Source: Physcomitrium patens (taxonomy: Eukaryota; Streptophyta; Bryopsida; Funariales; Funariaceae). Taken from it: a DNA stretch of 64,000 bases. The notes under the pieces were generated by a model. It was given only the letters and a program-made list of their open reading frames with translations. It was not told the origin of the DNA and did not search any database. Numbering within the stretch: position 1 is the stretch's first letter; each line of letters opens with the position of its first letter. A program made the translations under genes and the position numbers. Positions 1 through 12,436 of this stretch are shown piece after piece. The stretch spans positions 9,834,500 to 9,898,499 of the forward strand of contig NC_037266.1 in the NCBI RefSeq assembly GCF_000002425.4. Direction: 5' to 3'.

Positions 1-480
1 CATAGTCTTGTTGTTGTTTTGTGTGCGTATGGGCCCAGATGTGTGCCACATCGGCTTTTTCGACGTATTCGGTGTTGGACGGAGATTGGACGATCGTTGG
101 CTTAGGTGACATGCCGGCGGTGTAGGGGGGTAGGGGGTCACGAGGGGCACACGGGGTCGGGGGGTGGGGGGATCTCTTTGCTGGGTTCCTATCAAATGAA
201 GCACTGGGTATCTAAATTAAAGCTCTTTCTGTTTTGGCTTGGGAAGTCTGTTTCCCTTGAATCAGAATAATAATGTCTTCGTGTGAAGCTCTCGGATTCA
301 TCCAAATCCTTTACTTCACCCGATTTAGAAGACCTCCCGACTTTTCTACTTTTTCCCGCTTTTTTCTTTTAATTACGTGCTTTTAAGTGAACCATTTATT
401 TTTATTATGATTATTACGATTATTATTATTATTATTATTATTTAACTTCGCAACTCTCATAAATAAGGGAAAATTCGCAC
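1..480. other. GC-richer edge segment without a resolved gene
   Basis: The first ~400 bases are far richer in G and C than the sequence that follows, with G runs around 125-175 and a (TTA)n tract at 417-441. No long open frame is seen on either strand. It may be the UTR or promoter edge of a gene lying outside the window, but nothing here decides that. Confidence 0.4.
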
Positions 481-1131
481 ACTGTTCTTTGTTCTTTCAT
501 GGTTTCTTCAATGATAGAATATATTTTTGTTTTATTGTTGTGATCTTTGAAGACCTAATATTTATCAATTAATGCATTGTGTGATTGTGGAATTTTTGGT
601 TTTTGGTTTTTTTAAATCCGATGCAAAAATATTTAAATTGGGAATCAAGTTTTGGTATGAAAAATTAAAATTCAATGGATTTTAATCCATTGTTGAATCT
701 CATATCATTTCATCTGCATTATAATGTTTTAAGTTCAATTTAATTACTATATTTTTTTATTCGTAAAGAATGATGAATTATACATTCAAATACAAATTAC
801 TATTAAGATCATAACTTGATCCATAAACACAAGGTTAAGAACAATGTAAGATGTCCAACAAAACATCCAACTGGATGGTCTAGTATTTCTTAGTACCATT
901 CCCAAAAAGAACAAAATTTTACTTATACAAAACTCAAATACTAGAGAAGAAAACATAAGTATATTTTTGGTAGATAGGTGGATCTAGATCTCGATCTTTA
1001 ATTTTATAATTTAGTTTAATCTTTAATAAATATTCTTGATTATTATTAAACATAGCTCCAATATTTTTATGCATATATTATATATCCTAATCTTAACCTT
1101 TGCAAAAATTCAATTCAAATTTCATCAAATC

Positions 1132-1175
<44 letters not shown>

Positions 1176-1265
1176 CATAATTTTATCCAGAAATTTTGCT
1201 AACATTTAGATCATTTAAGATGTTGATCTCGATTTAAGATATTATTGCAATTTTAAGTTTTTAAA

Positions 1266-1309
<44 letters not shown>

Positions 1310-2563
1310 TAATTCTAAGACATTGAGCAAAAGATATAGATTTTTTTAATGAATTAATGAATTAATTTATTTTTTACTTTACTAGCATTACAAAAAGAAT
1401 CAATTCCAAATTTTAAGGTCTCTACCTTTTTACCTAATGTGAAAACCATTATTGTATACAAATGATATTTTTAACATCTTCTTCTAATTTTTTAACAATA
1501 TTTTAGATATATTTTAGAACCATGATAAGTAAGATATGTATAAATAAATATCTTAAATTATTCATTTTTAATAGTATAATTTTAAAAAACATGTTTATTG
1601 TTTTTGTAATAGTATAATTTTAAAAAACATGTTTACTATTTAAAAAAATAAATATTCCAATTTTGTGATGATTAATTGAATATGTAAAAAAGACTAATTA
1701 GTCATATATTTTTAAAGTCGGAAACACTATTTTTCCATCAAAAACTTCAGAATTTTCGTTCTAAATTTTTTAAAAAGTTAGTATATAAATTTAAATATTT
1801 ACCCCCCCCCTTTTTTTTTTCTACAATTTTATCTATGCTAAGGTCTTCTTAAGAATTTTAAAGATACTTTCAAGTGTTATTCAAATAATTATTCATGACA
1901 TCTTCTTTTTTATTAATTTTTAAAGTATAAACCAACATATATATTTTATTTATAATATATTTCTTATAATAGATATATAAATCAATGGCTTTTAATTTTA
2001 AACTATTATTTTGAATATATCAATTTTATACTAAATATATATTTTTATATACTGTATATATATAATTATTAAAATTTTAAATTTTAATTAATAAATATTT
2101 GTGGAAGATATAAAAAACTAATAATAACTAGTTGTAACAGATTCTATTCTCAAATCAATACTAGAGTAAGAGTAGAAGTATTAAGATAAGTAGACTGATA
2201 AGTATTAGAATAAAAATCTTAAGATACCTTTTATAACTACTATTGTATTATTTATAATCTTATTTTTATTATATTAGTAGAATTATGTTAAATAATATTC
2301 ATTACAAAATTTTAGATAAATAACCTCTTTCAGATAATTGTAAAAGTATATATTAGAAGAAATTTTATATAAAGAGGTTATTATATTTTGATTCAAATAA
2401 ATATTAGTTAAATAAAAACATCTTATTCTCTATAAAAACTTCACTAAATAACAAAATTTAAAGATAATTTTTTATTTTTGGATTTCTTTTTATCTCAAGA
2501 GTTTTTTAAAGAAATAATGAATATTTATTATTTAAATATTTTACTAGTATTTTTAGAATCTCA
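481..2563. other. AT-rich intergenic stretch with microsatellites
   Basis: No gene is visible. The stretch holds two (AT)n microsatellites (1134-1173 and 1272-1308), a short C-then-T homopolymer run near 1801-1820, and a 28-bp direct repeat whose copies start at 1570 and 1608. The rest is low-complexity AT-rich sequence. Confidence 0.7.
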
Positions 2564-2663
2564 NNNNNNNNNNNNNNNNNNNNNNNNNNNNNNNNNNNNN
2601 NNNNNNNNNNNNNNNNNNNNNNNNNNNNNNNNNNNNNNNNNNNNNNNNNNNNNNNNNNNNNNN
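2564..2663. other. assembly gap (100 N)
   Basis: Exactly 100 consecutive N, the conventional placeholder for a gap of unknown size. GC content jumps across it, from very AT-rich on the left to an island on the right, so the two flanks need not be truly adjacent. Confidence 0.99.
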
Positions 2664-3900
2664 GCTACGTTGTTCTAGGTGGATTGAAGTACATCCAAAG
2701 TTGGTTAAATGTGGTGGCATGGCGTTGCAAAAAAGGTGCCACGGTGCCTTCATGATCACAAGCTTAGTTGTGAAAGGAAGCATTTCCAATGGTCTCAGTC
2801 TTACTCATGTTTCGTGGAAGGTCGATAAATTGAAGTTTCCACCCTTGTAAATCAGCACTGCAAATGCAAAGGTATCAATCTTCGCATACAGGGCTTGATT
2901 CTTGCCTTCATCCTTCACTATCGCCAGTTCCAACGACGCCTCCCGAGGACCACCATCACAACCTCACTTCTCAACTTCTGTAGCTCTGTCAGGACCACGA
3001 TCGCTCACAAACACTATGTGCTTCAGCACCAAAGATTATTTCTTTTTTGGCGCATCTAATCGGAGGAGCTGCAGGGAATTAAATACTTGCGGAGGTCAAA
3101 TAATTCCAGGAAACCCAATCTTCAGCTGTGCACATCCCCCACTCGTGAGCACATTAAAATATTCCCACCTTCGGCTTGTGGGGATAACCATAGACTTTTC
3201 CTAGATGCTCTGGTGTTTTTAATTTTGGTGGAACCGGACACCGAAAGACAATTTCAACCTGGATTGGCAATTCCTATGACGACATCAACTCATCATGCTT
3301 GGGGCTATTTGATGGATATGCTGTCCACGATCTCACGAGCCTCGCTGCATTCTCTTCTCGTTCTACCCACCGATCACAGGTGATAAATGTGGTTTTGCAG
3401 TCTTTGTGAGGCTGGTTCGTAGATTCGGGCAGTTGATCGAGAACCGGAAAGTTCAAGTGGCTGTGCTCCGGAAGCATCAACTGTGTGGGTCACCTTCTGT
3501 CTTGCGTGACTTGTCCAACTGAACCCGGCCTGGTGGTTTATGAAGGTTCTGAATGTTCAAGGAATCTCAGGAAGGTCAATCTCTTGGTCTTATTTGAACT
3601 CATCGACCGGCTGTTGAAGCTTAGTGCATTACCGAAATCCTCTGCATCTAAGAAAGGTTCCTCCATTGGGTGCCGTTCGACTATCACCCTGACAAGCGTT
3701 CTTCACTCTCTGTAGCACAAGCTGCGACACCTTACTGTTTTTGAAGTTTGAGCAGGGATTGAGACACTTTATGTTTCCAATATTTCATTTAAAAAACTTC
3801 ATCTCTCAACAATTAACCAAAGTTGCTGAAGCTACTCATGTTGGGGTCCTACCAGTCAAAACTGGCCGAGCACATTTTTTGAGTTATTGGTTTGACCTGT
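2664..3900 (-). pseudogene. decayed gene-like island, possible kinase-like relic
   Basis: This GC-richer island has no intact frame. On the minus strand one reading frame runs across about 2830-3050 with in-frame stops and contains the phrase YAKIDTFAFAVLIY. That resembles subdomain IX of plant protein kinases (consensus like SDVYSFGVVLLE). Upstream on the same strand (3274-3480) a 68-codon open stretch shows no recognised family. No HRD or DFG motif was found, so the kinase suggestion rests on one short motif. The island is cut by the assembly gap on its left side. It could equally be a relic of an unrelated gene. Confidence 0.25.
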
Positions 3901-5965
3901 GCGGCAGTGAGAGAGAATAGTTCAAAAACTAATTGATATGTTGCGAATTGTTAGCTGGAAGTTTGAATCTTGTTGCAATTAGCACTTTGGATAAATTGAC
4001 TGAACTTTTATAATTTTGATTCAAGGCAATATTCATGATGTTAATTGGTGATTTACAAATTGAATTTTGTTTAGGAGAAATATGTATATTTATATGTATA
4101 TATAGTAGTGTAGAATTAAGTGCCAAACTACACCAAATCCATATAAATTACTTTGATGTGGAGGAGTTTGTATCCATTTAATACTTCATGCTAGTATCAA
4201 CTAGGATTTGGAAGGAGTATTAGATGAAGCTCTCTTAGTTAGACATTCTTTGCCAAGTCAAATTTTGTAAGCTAGGAAGGAAGTACTTGTATGTTGATTT
4301 TTCTTGTAGATGGCATTGTGATTATTTAGTAAAGTTTGAATTTTTCTTCTTTTTCTTTCTTGTACTCTTAGATCCTTGTCTTATAAAGTAAGAAATACTT
4401 GAGTACTTTGTAGAGATGCTAGTTGTTTACTTGATAAATAATGTCTTTAATTTTTTTCAACTTCATAAAAAATTAATGAATTGAGGGTTAATAGAGTTGC
4501 AAACCTTGTGGATTGTTGCCAATAGAGATTTGTTGTTATTTTTTAGAAAAAATTAAAGTAAAAAAATATCTACTTTAGTTTTAAAATTTTACAATTTTTT
4601 TTTATTAGAAAAGGTTGTTGAAAAAAGTGCTTAAGTTATATAGTAATATGCAACAAGAAATTAATTAGTAGGTAATACACAAAAATAAGCATTGATTAAA
4701 AGATAATGTGGTAGTAATCTAGAAACAACAATCAATAAGTATTTTTTTTTTTAAAGTTAGTTCTAAAAAAACTTAATAAATTAAATTTTTTAGATCAAAA
4801 TAACATAAATTTGAATGAAATTTATTTTTGATCAATGTAAAATTTTCTAAGAAATTCAATAATATAGTATATTTGGCATTTAGAGGTCGTTTTTAATATT
4901 AAAGTATAAACTTTAAAAAACCTAAATTATGCTTTTTATATATAATATCTATTTTTTAAAAAAATTTATAGAAGTATGAATGAACACATTTTATGTTACT
5001 TTCTTAAAAATATTGTTATTTCATGTTTCAAATTTCTCCCAATATAAGAAAAAAAATTGAGCTAAAATTCATGGCTTAATATATTTTTTTAAATAAAAAA
5101 TTACAAGACTAAGAATATAATTATAAATAAAAATAATATATTAAATAAAAAATTTACCTACTTGTATTAGAAATTATGCAATTAGATTCTTATACCATAT
5201 GATGTTAAAAAGACCTTGTATTATCTTCTAAATCCTTTACTTGTGTTTTGATACAAGTTTGTTTAAGATCTTAAAATTCTAATATTTCTACTTTTATCTT
5301 ATTAACTTTGGCATTGCTCTCTATTTTCTTAAAGAAAGTTTTATTGAGTATTATAAAATATCATTAATACAAAAAAATTATATATGTAAATATAAAATTT
5401 ATAGATAAAAAACCTTTAACTTTGAAAGTTGTCACCTATAAAAACATGTCAATAGAAGTAATTATAAAAGATTATAAAAATTTGGTAGTATTTATTATTA
5501 TAAAATCTCTAATCAATCTTGTTATTTTAAAATTATAGTAATTCAAAAAATAAAACCTTGTGATAGATTGGATATTTTAAAGTCTTGAAATTTTTTCTTG
5601 TATTATCTAAATAAGTAATAAAATAAATATGTTCTTTATCTAAAAATGTTAAACCTTTACTTGTGGGAATCAAGAGATTTTTAGAAGCAACAAAAGAAGC
5701 CTTTGAAATTTCTAATCAATATTAAGATTATCTAATTCAAACCAAAATAAGCCAAGTACTACTTGATTTGAATAACATTTAATGGTGTTAAAATTAATGT
5801 GTGATATTTGATTTTATTTTGCAATCTTTAGCAAACTATTTTTCTTAATAATATTTATAATTGCATGTGGTTTTTTTAATAACTTCCACTAGAGTTGATT
5901 GTATCTTCTTTAAAATTATTAATTCATGTTTTAATATAAAAATCTTATTCTTATAACATATTACA
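3901..5965. other. AT-rich stretch, nothing recognised
   Basis: No open frame of useful length, no RNA gene and no clear repeat boundary is seen. It is AT-rich filler up to the left LTR of retrotransposon copy A. Confidence 0.6.
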
Positions 5966-6524
5966 TGTAACAGGGTATAGATAAGATAACTATATTGATA
6001 ATTAGAACTATAAAAGTTTCTAGAATTAGAATTAGGTTAATTGATCAGGTAGGACCTATTGTAGAACATTCTAGAAAGGATTTGCGACGGTTATTTAGGT
6101 GGGACCTATCATAGAACCTTCGTGAAGAAAGCTTAGGGCAATTATTCAGGTGGGGCCTATCCTAGAACCTTCTAGAAAAAGAATTTAAGGCAATTATTTA
6201 TATAAGATCTACCACTTAAGAACATTCTAGAAAATCTAAGGTGATAGGACAAGGTATAAATAGGACTGGTCAAGGTCTTTTGGGGCATCTCGTTAGATAT
6301 GGCTTCAGATCCTTTCTCTTAATAAAGTTTGGTCTTGTAACTTTCTGTTTAGATCTATTTTATTTTGTTTTGTTTCTGTTTGTTTAGTTTTGTCTTTCAT
6401 GTCATGTTCTATTTACTTCTGTTCAAATTAGTTTTGGTCTATTTTTTCCTATTTTGTGAGGAGACCTTATGTTATTATGGATTAGAAGGATCTTGAATTT
6501 TTGAGTTAATCTACTCCTATTTTT
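5966..6524 (+). repeat. 5' LTR of chromovirus copy A (family 1)
   Basis: It begins with TGTAACAGGG and ends just before a primer-binding site. It aligns by eye along most of its length with the 3' LTR of copy B at 16963-17438, sharing blocks such as ATAAATAGGACT and CCTTTCTCTTA. Promoter-like parts are visible: a TATA-type GGTATAAATAGG near 6251 and an AATAAA polyadenylation-like hexamer near 6319. The LTR decays towards its right end, so the last bases are approximate. Confidence 0.8.
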
Positions 6525-6525
6525 T

Positions 6526-6537
6526 TGGTATCAGAGC
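6526..6537 (+). other. primer-binding site, initiator tRNA-Met type
   Basis: TGGTATCAGAGC is an exact match to the usual plant LTR-retrotransposon primer site, which pairs with the 3' end of initiator tRNA-Met. It lies about 1-2 bases after the 5' LTR of copy A and fixes the element's orientation. Confidence 0.9.
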
Positions 6538-6599
6538 TAGTATTAGATTATTTATTTTTGGTAGCGTGTCTATAGTCATCATTTAGTCTAAGATTAGTT

Positions 6600-8130
6600 G
6601 TTGTGGTCACACTAGGTACTATATTGAGGCTATTACAAGCCTTCTCTTAAAAAGTTAATCAAGACATGAGAAGGCATTACAATAATGGAGTCTAATAGAG
6701 AAATTACAATATAGGAGATATGGCAGAGCAATCCTAGATTGAAGCTCAAATACAACACCTCTTAGGCTAGATAGTTATTTTACAAGAACAAATAAAAGCC
6801 TTGAAGATAAGAGAGTCGACACCTACTAGGTTGAAATTGAGTAAGCCTAGTACATACTTTGGAACTTCAAGACAAGAAGATGTATGTTAATGATTCTTCA
6901 ATATGTAACAATACCTCTAACTATGTGGCGCAAATACCACTGAAAGAATTATATATGTAGCCAGCTATTTGAGAGATATGGCAACCATTTAGTGGCAATA
7001 TTTAGTTCAAAGTTATGGAGTTCAAGGTGAATTTTGTGATTAGAAGGAATTAATTTCGGTCCATCAATGTGGAGAAGATAGCAAGCGAACACTTAACAAA
7101 TCTTACATAAGCTAAGTTGGTATAAGATTATGTCTTCTGATTCAAGTCCTTATGTCTCCAAATTGACAATGTTTTAGAGGTGGAGATGATGGATTAATTC
7201 CTACAAGGTTTGAAACATAGAGTCCAGCGAGAAGTGGAGCTAAGGGATCTACAAACATTTGAAGAGGCAATTTGGATTGCAGAGAAGGTTGATGCTATAG
7301 ATTTCAAATATCATGGAGTATGACCTATAGCACAAAGTCCTATGCCGCTATCTAAAATTAAGGCAGAACAACCGATGCCAATGAAGATCAATGCCTTACA
7401 AAGATCATTGAGACTACAAAGATGACAAATATTGGTGCAAAAAAGATTGTGTTTCTATTGTCGGGAGCTAGGCTATTAGATTGGAGGTTGTTCAAAACAT
7501 CTAAGTACAAGTACTAGCAAGATAAGGCAAGTTCATAGTTTTGAAACTTGCCAAGTCAATAATGAGTCAGAGCAAGAAAATGAGGCTTTCCAGTAAAGGC
7601 ACCGGGAACAATATTGGGAGTAGCTATTATCTCTAAGAGATAAATTATATAGCCTTTGATAACTATAAAAAGATTTGACTAGTGCTTCTAACAGAACTAT
7701 TAAGAAGATAACCATGTCGAGTGCTTGTAGATTGTAGCTTTACAAAAAATTGCATCTCAACTAAAATTATTGACCTACTTAAAATTAAAACCAAGGAAAT
7801 CAAAGGAAGAAGTATATACCTTGTAGATGACTAAGAGAATATATTAAGTGAGATGTGTGAAGAAAAAATCTTAAGATTGATGGACACCTACGTTTAAAGA
7901 GAGAGATTCAAGGTAACAAAGCTAAAGTATGATATTATCCTTAGTATGCCATGGCTAGAGATGAGAAATAATCAAGTTGATTGGATAGCAAGAACAACCT
8001 TTTCTAAAGATAGAGGACATAAGGTGATTCTTCCTACCTCCACATGAAGTTAAAAAAAAAAGATAATCTGCAATCAAAGACTTACTTGTAGGGACGACCT
8101 TTATGAAGAAGCAACTATAGCATGAAAAAT

Positions 8131-8168
<38 letters not shown>

Positions 8169-10090
8169 TAGTTCCAAATCTTACATCAATAGTAGGAAAG
8201 AGAGCCAAAGGAATAGAAAGGGCAGAACAACTCATACAAAAATATCATGATGTCTTTCCAATCGACCTACTTAGTGGCATACTTCGTGATCAAGGTGCCT
8301 CCTTTCAAATATAACTATTGCATAGAGCCAAAAGAAGAAGTTGATCAATTTATTGCCTAGCACCAAAAGAACTTGAAGAACTGTGGAAGATTTGGACAAA
8401 CTCATGGAGAAAGGCTTCATTCAAAAAAGCACATTACTATGGGAAGCACATGTATTCTTTGCACCTAAAAAAGATGGTTGACTTCGTCTTTGCATCAACT
8501 ATCGAGGTCTCAATAAGCAGATTGTTAAAAATGCATATCCATTTTCACACGTGGATGATCTTTTTGATCAACTCTAAGGTATGACCATCTTTAGTAAATA
8601 GGATCTTTAGAGTAGCTATTGGCAAACACCTATTACAAAAGAGGATGTCAAAAAGATAAAATTTTGTACGTGTTATGGACATTTCAAATGATTAGAGCAA
8701 GATAAAGTGAAAGCAATGGAGGATTGGCCAATCTACAAGGATGCTTCTGAAGTTCACTCATTTTTAGGTCTTGCTAGATACTATCACCATTTTGTTCAAT
8801 GATTTGGTTACATTGCTGCCTCATTGATAAATCTATTGGCAACAACATACTGTGCTAGATAGTTTAACATGGAGACTAGACTTAAAGGACAAATCAGAAG
8901 ATAAGACAAATGTAACTGCCACTAGTAGTATCATTTCAAATCTAACCAAAGATGTAAAATAGAAAGAAGCTATGCAATGGGATGCTTATTTCAAGTTGGT
9001 TAGCAATTGATTGAAGGTAGGTGATATATAATATCAAGATTACACTCTTAGTGAAGGCTTGCTCTATTTCAAGAAGCAAATTTATGTATCCAACAATGCT
9101 AAAATTTAGATGCACATATTTCAGGAGGAATATGACATCCCAATATTTGGACATTAGGATGAGAGAATATCCTAGAATGGATTTCAAGGACATGATTTTG
9201 GGTAAATTTGGATTATGATGTTTAAGCCTTTGTATACTCCTGGGAGTCATATTAACATAACAAAGTACGCAACGTAGCATCTTCTAAACTATTGTAGAAA
9301 ATTCTTCTACTCATGGTATGTTGGAAGTAGATGACTATAGATTTCATTATGTATTTGCTACAAATTCCTCATAATCATACCACGGTTGCCATCTTTGTAG
9401 ATGGACTCTCAAAGTAATTTCACTTAGCTGCGATGTGCTAACATATTGATGTCCCAATGCTTATATAAGTCTTCTTTGATATTGCCTTTTGTCACCATGG
9501 ATTACCTTGTATCATCATTTCAGATTAAGATCCACACTTCATGGAAAGTTTTGACAAGCCTTATTCAAGCTACTAGGTACACGACTTACCATGTCTACAG
9601 TCTTTCATCTTCAAACATATGGACAAATAGAGCTTACAAATTAGACCTTAGAAGATATATTATGGACATTTTTCGTAGTTCATCATAATGATTGGAATGA
9701 ATACTTGATACCTTTGGAGTTTGCTTAAAATGATAGTATTTAAGCAAGTACCAATCATTTACCATTTTTTCTTAATACTGATCAGCATCCAATTATATTA
9801 GTAATATTTTATTATTCTATCAACACCAATAACTGGACAACAAAGGAAATTATATAATAGCTTATGATGGCCTTATAAGAGGCACAATATTACCTCGTTA
9901 TTGCACAAAATCCACAATAGCAGTATGCAGATAACCATCGACAATATAAGATATTCCAAGTGACTGAGCAGGTGTTACTCTCTAATATTAACTTGCCACT
10001 TCATACATCAATCCAAATCCGTAAACTAGCACCTTAGTGGCTTGGACCTTTCCATATATCTGTAGTGATATCTGATGTTGCATATCACCT
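6600..10090 (+). pseudogene. gag-pol remains of chromovirus copy A
   Basis: Decayed Ty3/gypsy polyprotein on the plus strand. Gag lies at ~6690-7550 and ends in a CCHC zinc knuckle (7450-7491) that reads C-x2-C-x4-Y-x4-C, with the His codon changed to Tyr and a TAG inside. A protease remnant with LVDCSFTKNCIS is at ~7720-7800. Reverse transcriptase follows at ~8400-8690 ([13 protein letters not shown], then [17 protein letters not shown]). At about 8693 the middle of RT, including the catalytic YxDD region, is missing and the frame resumes in the RT/RNase H junction (FLGLARYYHHF). Integrase remains run from ~8950 to ~10080. The chromodomain seen in copy B is absent, and at ~10100 the sequence passes into short tandem repeats. 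No 3' LTR of this family follows. Confidence 0.85.
8132..8166. repeat. (AT)n microsatellite inside copy A
   Basis: About 17 AT dinucleotides interrupt the protease-RT spacer of copy A. It is not coding and is a later expansion in a dead element. Confidence 0.95.
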
Positions 10091-10109
10091 CAAGCTTTTG
10101 CTACATATT

Positions 10110-10480
10110 TGGTATCATAGACATACGACTTAAGAAGGTTCGAGAAGGTTCTAGGAGATTTTAGAAGATTCTAAGAAGATTTTTATAGATCCTAAAAGTT
10201 TTTAGAAGGTTCTAAAAGGTTTCAATAGATTCTAAGAAAGTTCTTATAGATTCCAAAAGATTCTAAAAGATTCTAGTAGGTTCTAAGAAGATCTTAGAAG
10301 GTTCCAAAAGATTCTAATAGATTCTAAGAAAGTTCTTGTAAATCCTAAAAGGTTCCAAAAGGTTTCAATAGCTTTTAAGAAGATTCTAGAAGGTTCTAGT
10401 AGATTTTAAGAAAGTTTTAGAAGGTCATAGGAAATCTTGGAAGGTTCTAGGAAGCTTTAGATGATTTAAGAAGTTGCCAA
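10110..10480 (+). repeat. degenerate short tandem repeats
   Basis: About 370 bases are built from variants of one motif, roughly AGAAGGTTCTAGAAGATTCT and shorter forms. Spacing is irregular, near 10-25 bases. The block sits where the chromodomain of copy A should be and leads into an LTR-like segment. The same motif style occurs sparsely near the start of repeat R2 (30300-30540 and 57370-57580). Confidence 0.8.
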
Positions 10481-10740
10481 AGAAGGATCTTGGACTTGCT
10501 TTATTCTTAAGCCTTATAGAAACTTCTCAAGAAGCTTTTTAGGACCTAGTATATATAGGAGTCGAGGTTGAAGGAATCTTCAATCTCGACAAGTCACTTC
10601 TTATGGTCTAGTCAAAACTTTCTTCTCTTGTATCCAATTATTATTTCAATGTTGAGCTAACTCCATTTCTTGGTCTTAAATCCTTGTCTTGTATACAGTC
10701 CTTGTGAGCATAATTAAAAGCTCCAATAATTAGTTAAAAT
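10481..10740 (+). repeat. LTR-like promoter segment
   Basis: Contains TATATATAGGAG near 10549, followed at usual distances by T-rich leader sequence. This resembles the U3/R part of an LTR. It does not match the LTRs of families 1 or 2 and no partner LTR is seen, so the assignment is tentative. Confidence 0.35.
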
Positions 10741-12436
10741 TATTTTTGTAATTTTTAACATATTTTTACTAATTTTAATACTAATATAACTAATTAATAG
10801 ATCCAAATTAGTTTTTTTAGTTAATTATGACTTTGATCATAGTTATAGGTTTTGGATTTACCAAGAGTTCATGCTTAAGGGAGTTTAAATTGAAGAATGG
10901 TGATTATGAAGGCTTTGATGATAAGAATCCTTGCTAATTTCTAAGTAAGCTAATTAGAATTAGAATTGTAATTAAAATTTATAACTAAATTAGCAAATTA
11001 ATTAATTCTTATGATTTAGAACTCAGATTTGGCCTTGTGAATAGTTAATCTTAGCATAAAAATATGTTTTAGAGACATTTTTGGTGTTAGTTTCACCAAA
11101 AAGGTGTTAGTTTTTGAATTTTAGGCATTTCCAGCCTTAAAATCGGGTTTGGATTGAGAGTTATTGAAGACCCTTGATCTTGGTTAGAGATTTTCCGATT
11201 TTGATGGTCAAGATGTGTCCGCCACTTTTGGGTCTCCTCCCACCTGGTTAAGAGGGCTTAGGTGACTGAGCTCCCTCTCTCTCTCTCCATCTTCTTGTGG
11301 CAAAGCCATTGCAAATTGTTCCCCCATCTTGTGAATGCAAATCTTCTTCTTTAAACTTGTATGGCCTTAATTTTAACTTCGCTTAGTTTATCTCTTTTTA
11401 TTTTCTTTCTGTGAAACTTTGTAAGCAGATTCTACTCACCTTTAGCTTTGTAATTGTGTAAAGCACGCCTGATTTGAAATTGTGACAAATTTTTGGCGAG
11501 TTTTCAAGATGGCAGGGATCTACTACCTTAGCAGTGTAGGAGCGTCGGCTTAAAAAATCTATAACTCGGTGACCTCTAACTCAACTTTGATGTGGATTGT
11601 TGAAATTAATGCACTCTAAAGCTTAGTTTACTGAAAAATTTAAATCACTAATTTCCGATCTATAACAGATTTTTAATGAATTTTTAAATGCGAAGAGGTC
11701 TGCTACCTCGGCAATGTTGAACAACCAATTTTGAAAAATTTTATCTTAGTACTTACTTACATTTTTTTGCTGGAATTTGTTACAAAAGGAACTCTATTAA
11801 GTTTGGTTTTAGAAAAAAATTATACTTATCAAATTTAAACTATTAAATATTTTTTAGTGAATTTTTAAGTAGAAGGGGATTTGCTACCTAGGCAGCTCAA
11901 GTCGCCTTGCTTTGAAAACACACATCTCAAATGTCAAACCTCGGATCACCATGAAATTTGGTAGATAGGAGCAACTCTACATCAAACTCAACCACAAAAA
12001 ATTTCAAGGTGATTAAGTGCATAAGAGTTGCTCCTATCTACCAAATTTTATGCACTTAATCTAGATCTTAATCTATTAACTTTTTTTTGTTAATCTTAAC
12101 CTTTTAACTTTTACTTTTAAACTTCAAATTAAAACTTTTATTTTTAACCTTCAACTTTAAACTTTTACTTTTAACCTTCAACTTTTATTTTTGTTATTTT
12201 TAAACTTTTACTTAACTTTTGATTATGAATTCTAACTTAAATTTTAATTTATTTTTTTTTATTTTAATTTTTTAATCTTCCAACTTCCATCTTTTATCTT
12301 AAAAAAAAAATCTTAACATCATGTTAGTACTGAACTTAAATATTTAAGGCTGTTTTTTACTGAATTTTTAATTCTAGATGAAGTTTTGTCATAAAAACTT
12401 CATCCATAGATAACTTCCTATATACAACTCCGATTT
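10741..12436. repeat. non-coding repeat region with 181-bp tandem units and foldback
   Basis: No gene. Three degenerate copies of a ~181-bp unit are recognisable by the phrases ATCTACTACCTTAGCAG (~11518), TCTGCTACCTCGGCAA (~11699) and TTTGCTACCTAGGCAG (~11880). A (CT)n tract lies at ~11267-11290. A perfect 25-bp inverted repeat lies at 11954-11978 / 12024-12048. T-rich pyrimidine tracts follow at 12060-12300. The region ends at a decayed primer-site-like sequence (~12437), so it may be the LTR of an otherwise lost element. Confidence 0.6.
11954..12060. repeat. overlapping inverted repeats (foldback)
   Basis: Positions 11954-11978 and 12024-12048 are perfect 25-bp reverse complements. A second perfect 13-bp pair, ATTAAGTGCATAA (12012-12024) and TTATGCACTTAAT (12048-12060), shares its inner ends with the right arm of the first pair, so two alternative hairpins compete for the same region. 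Loops are about 45 and 23 bases. Confidence 0.9.
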
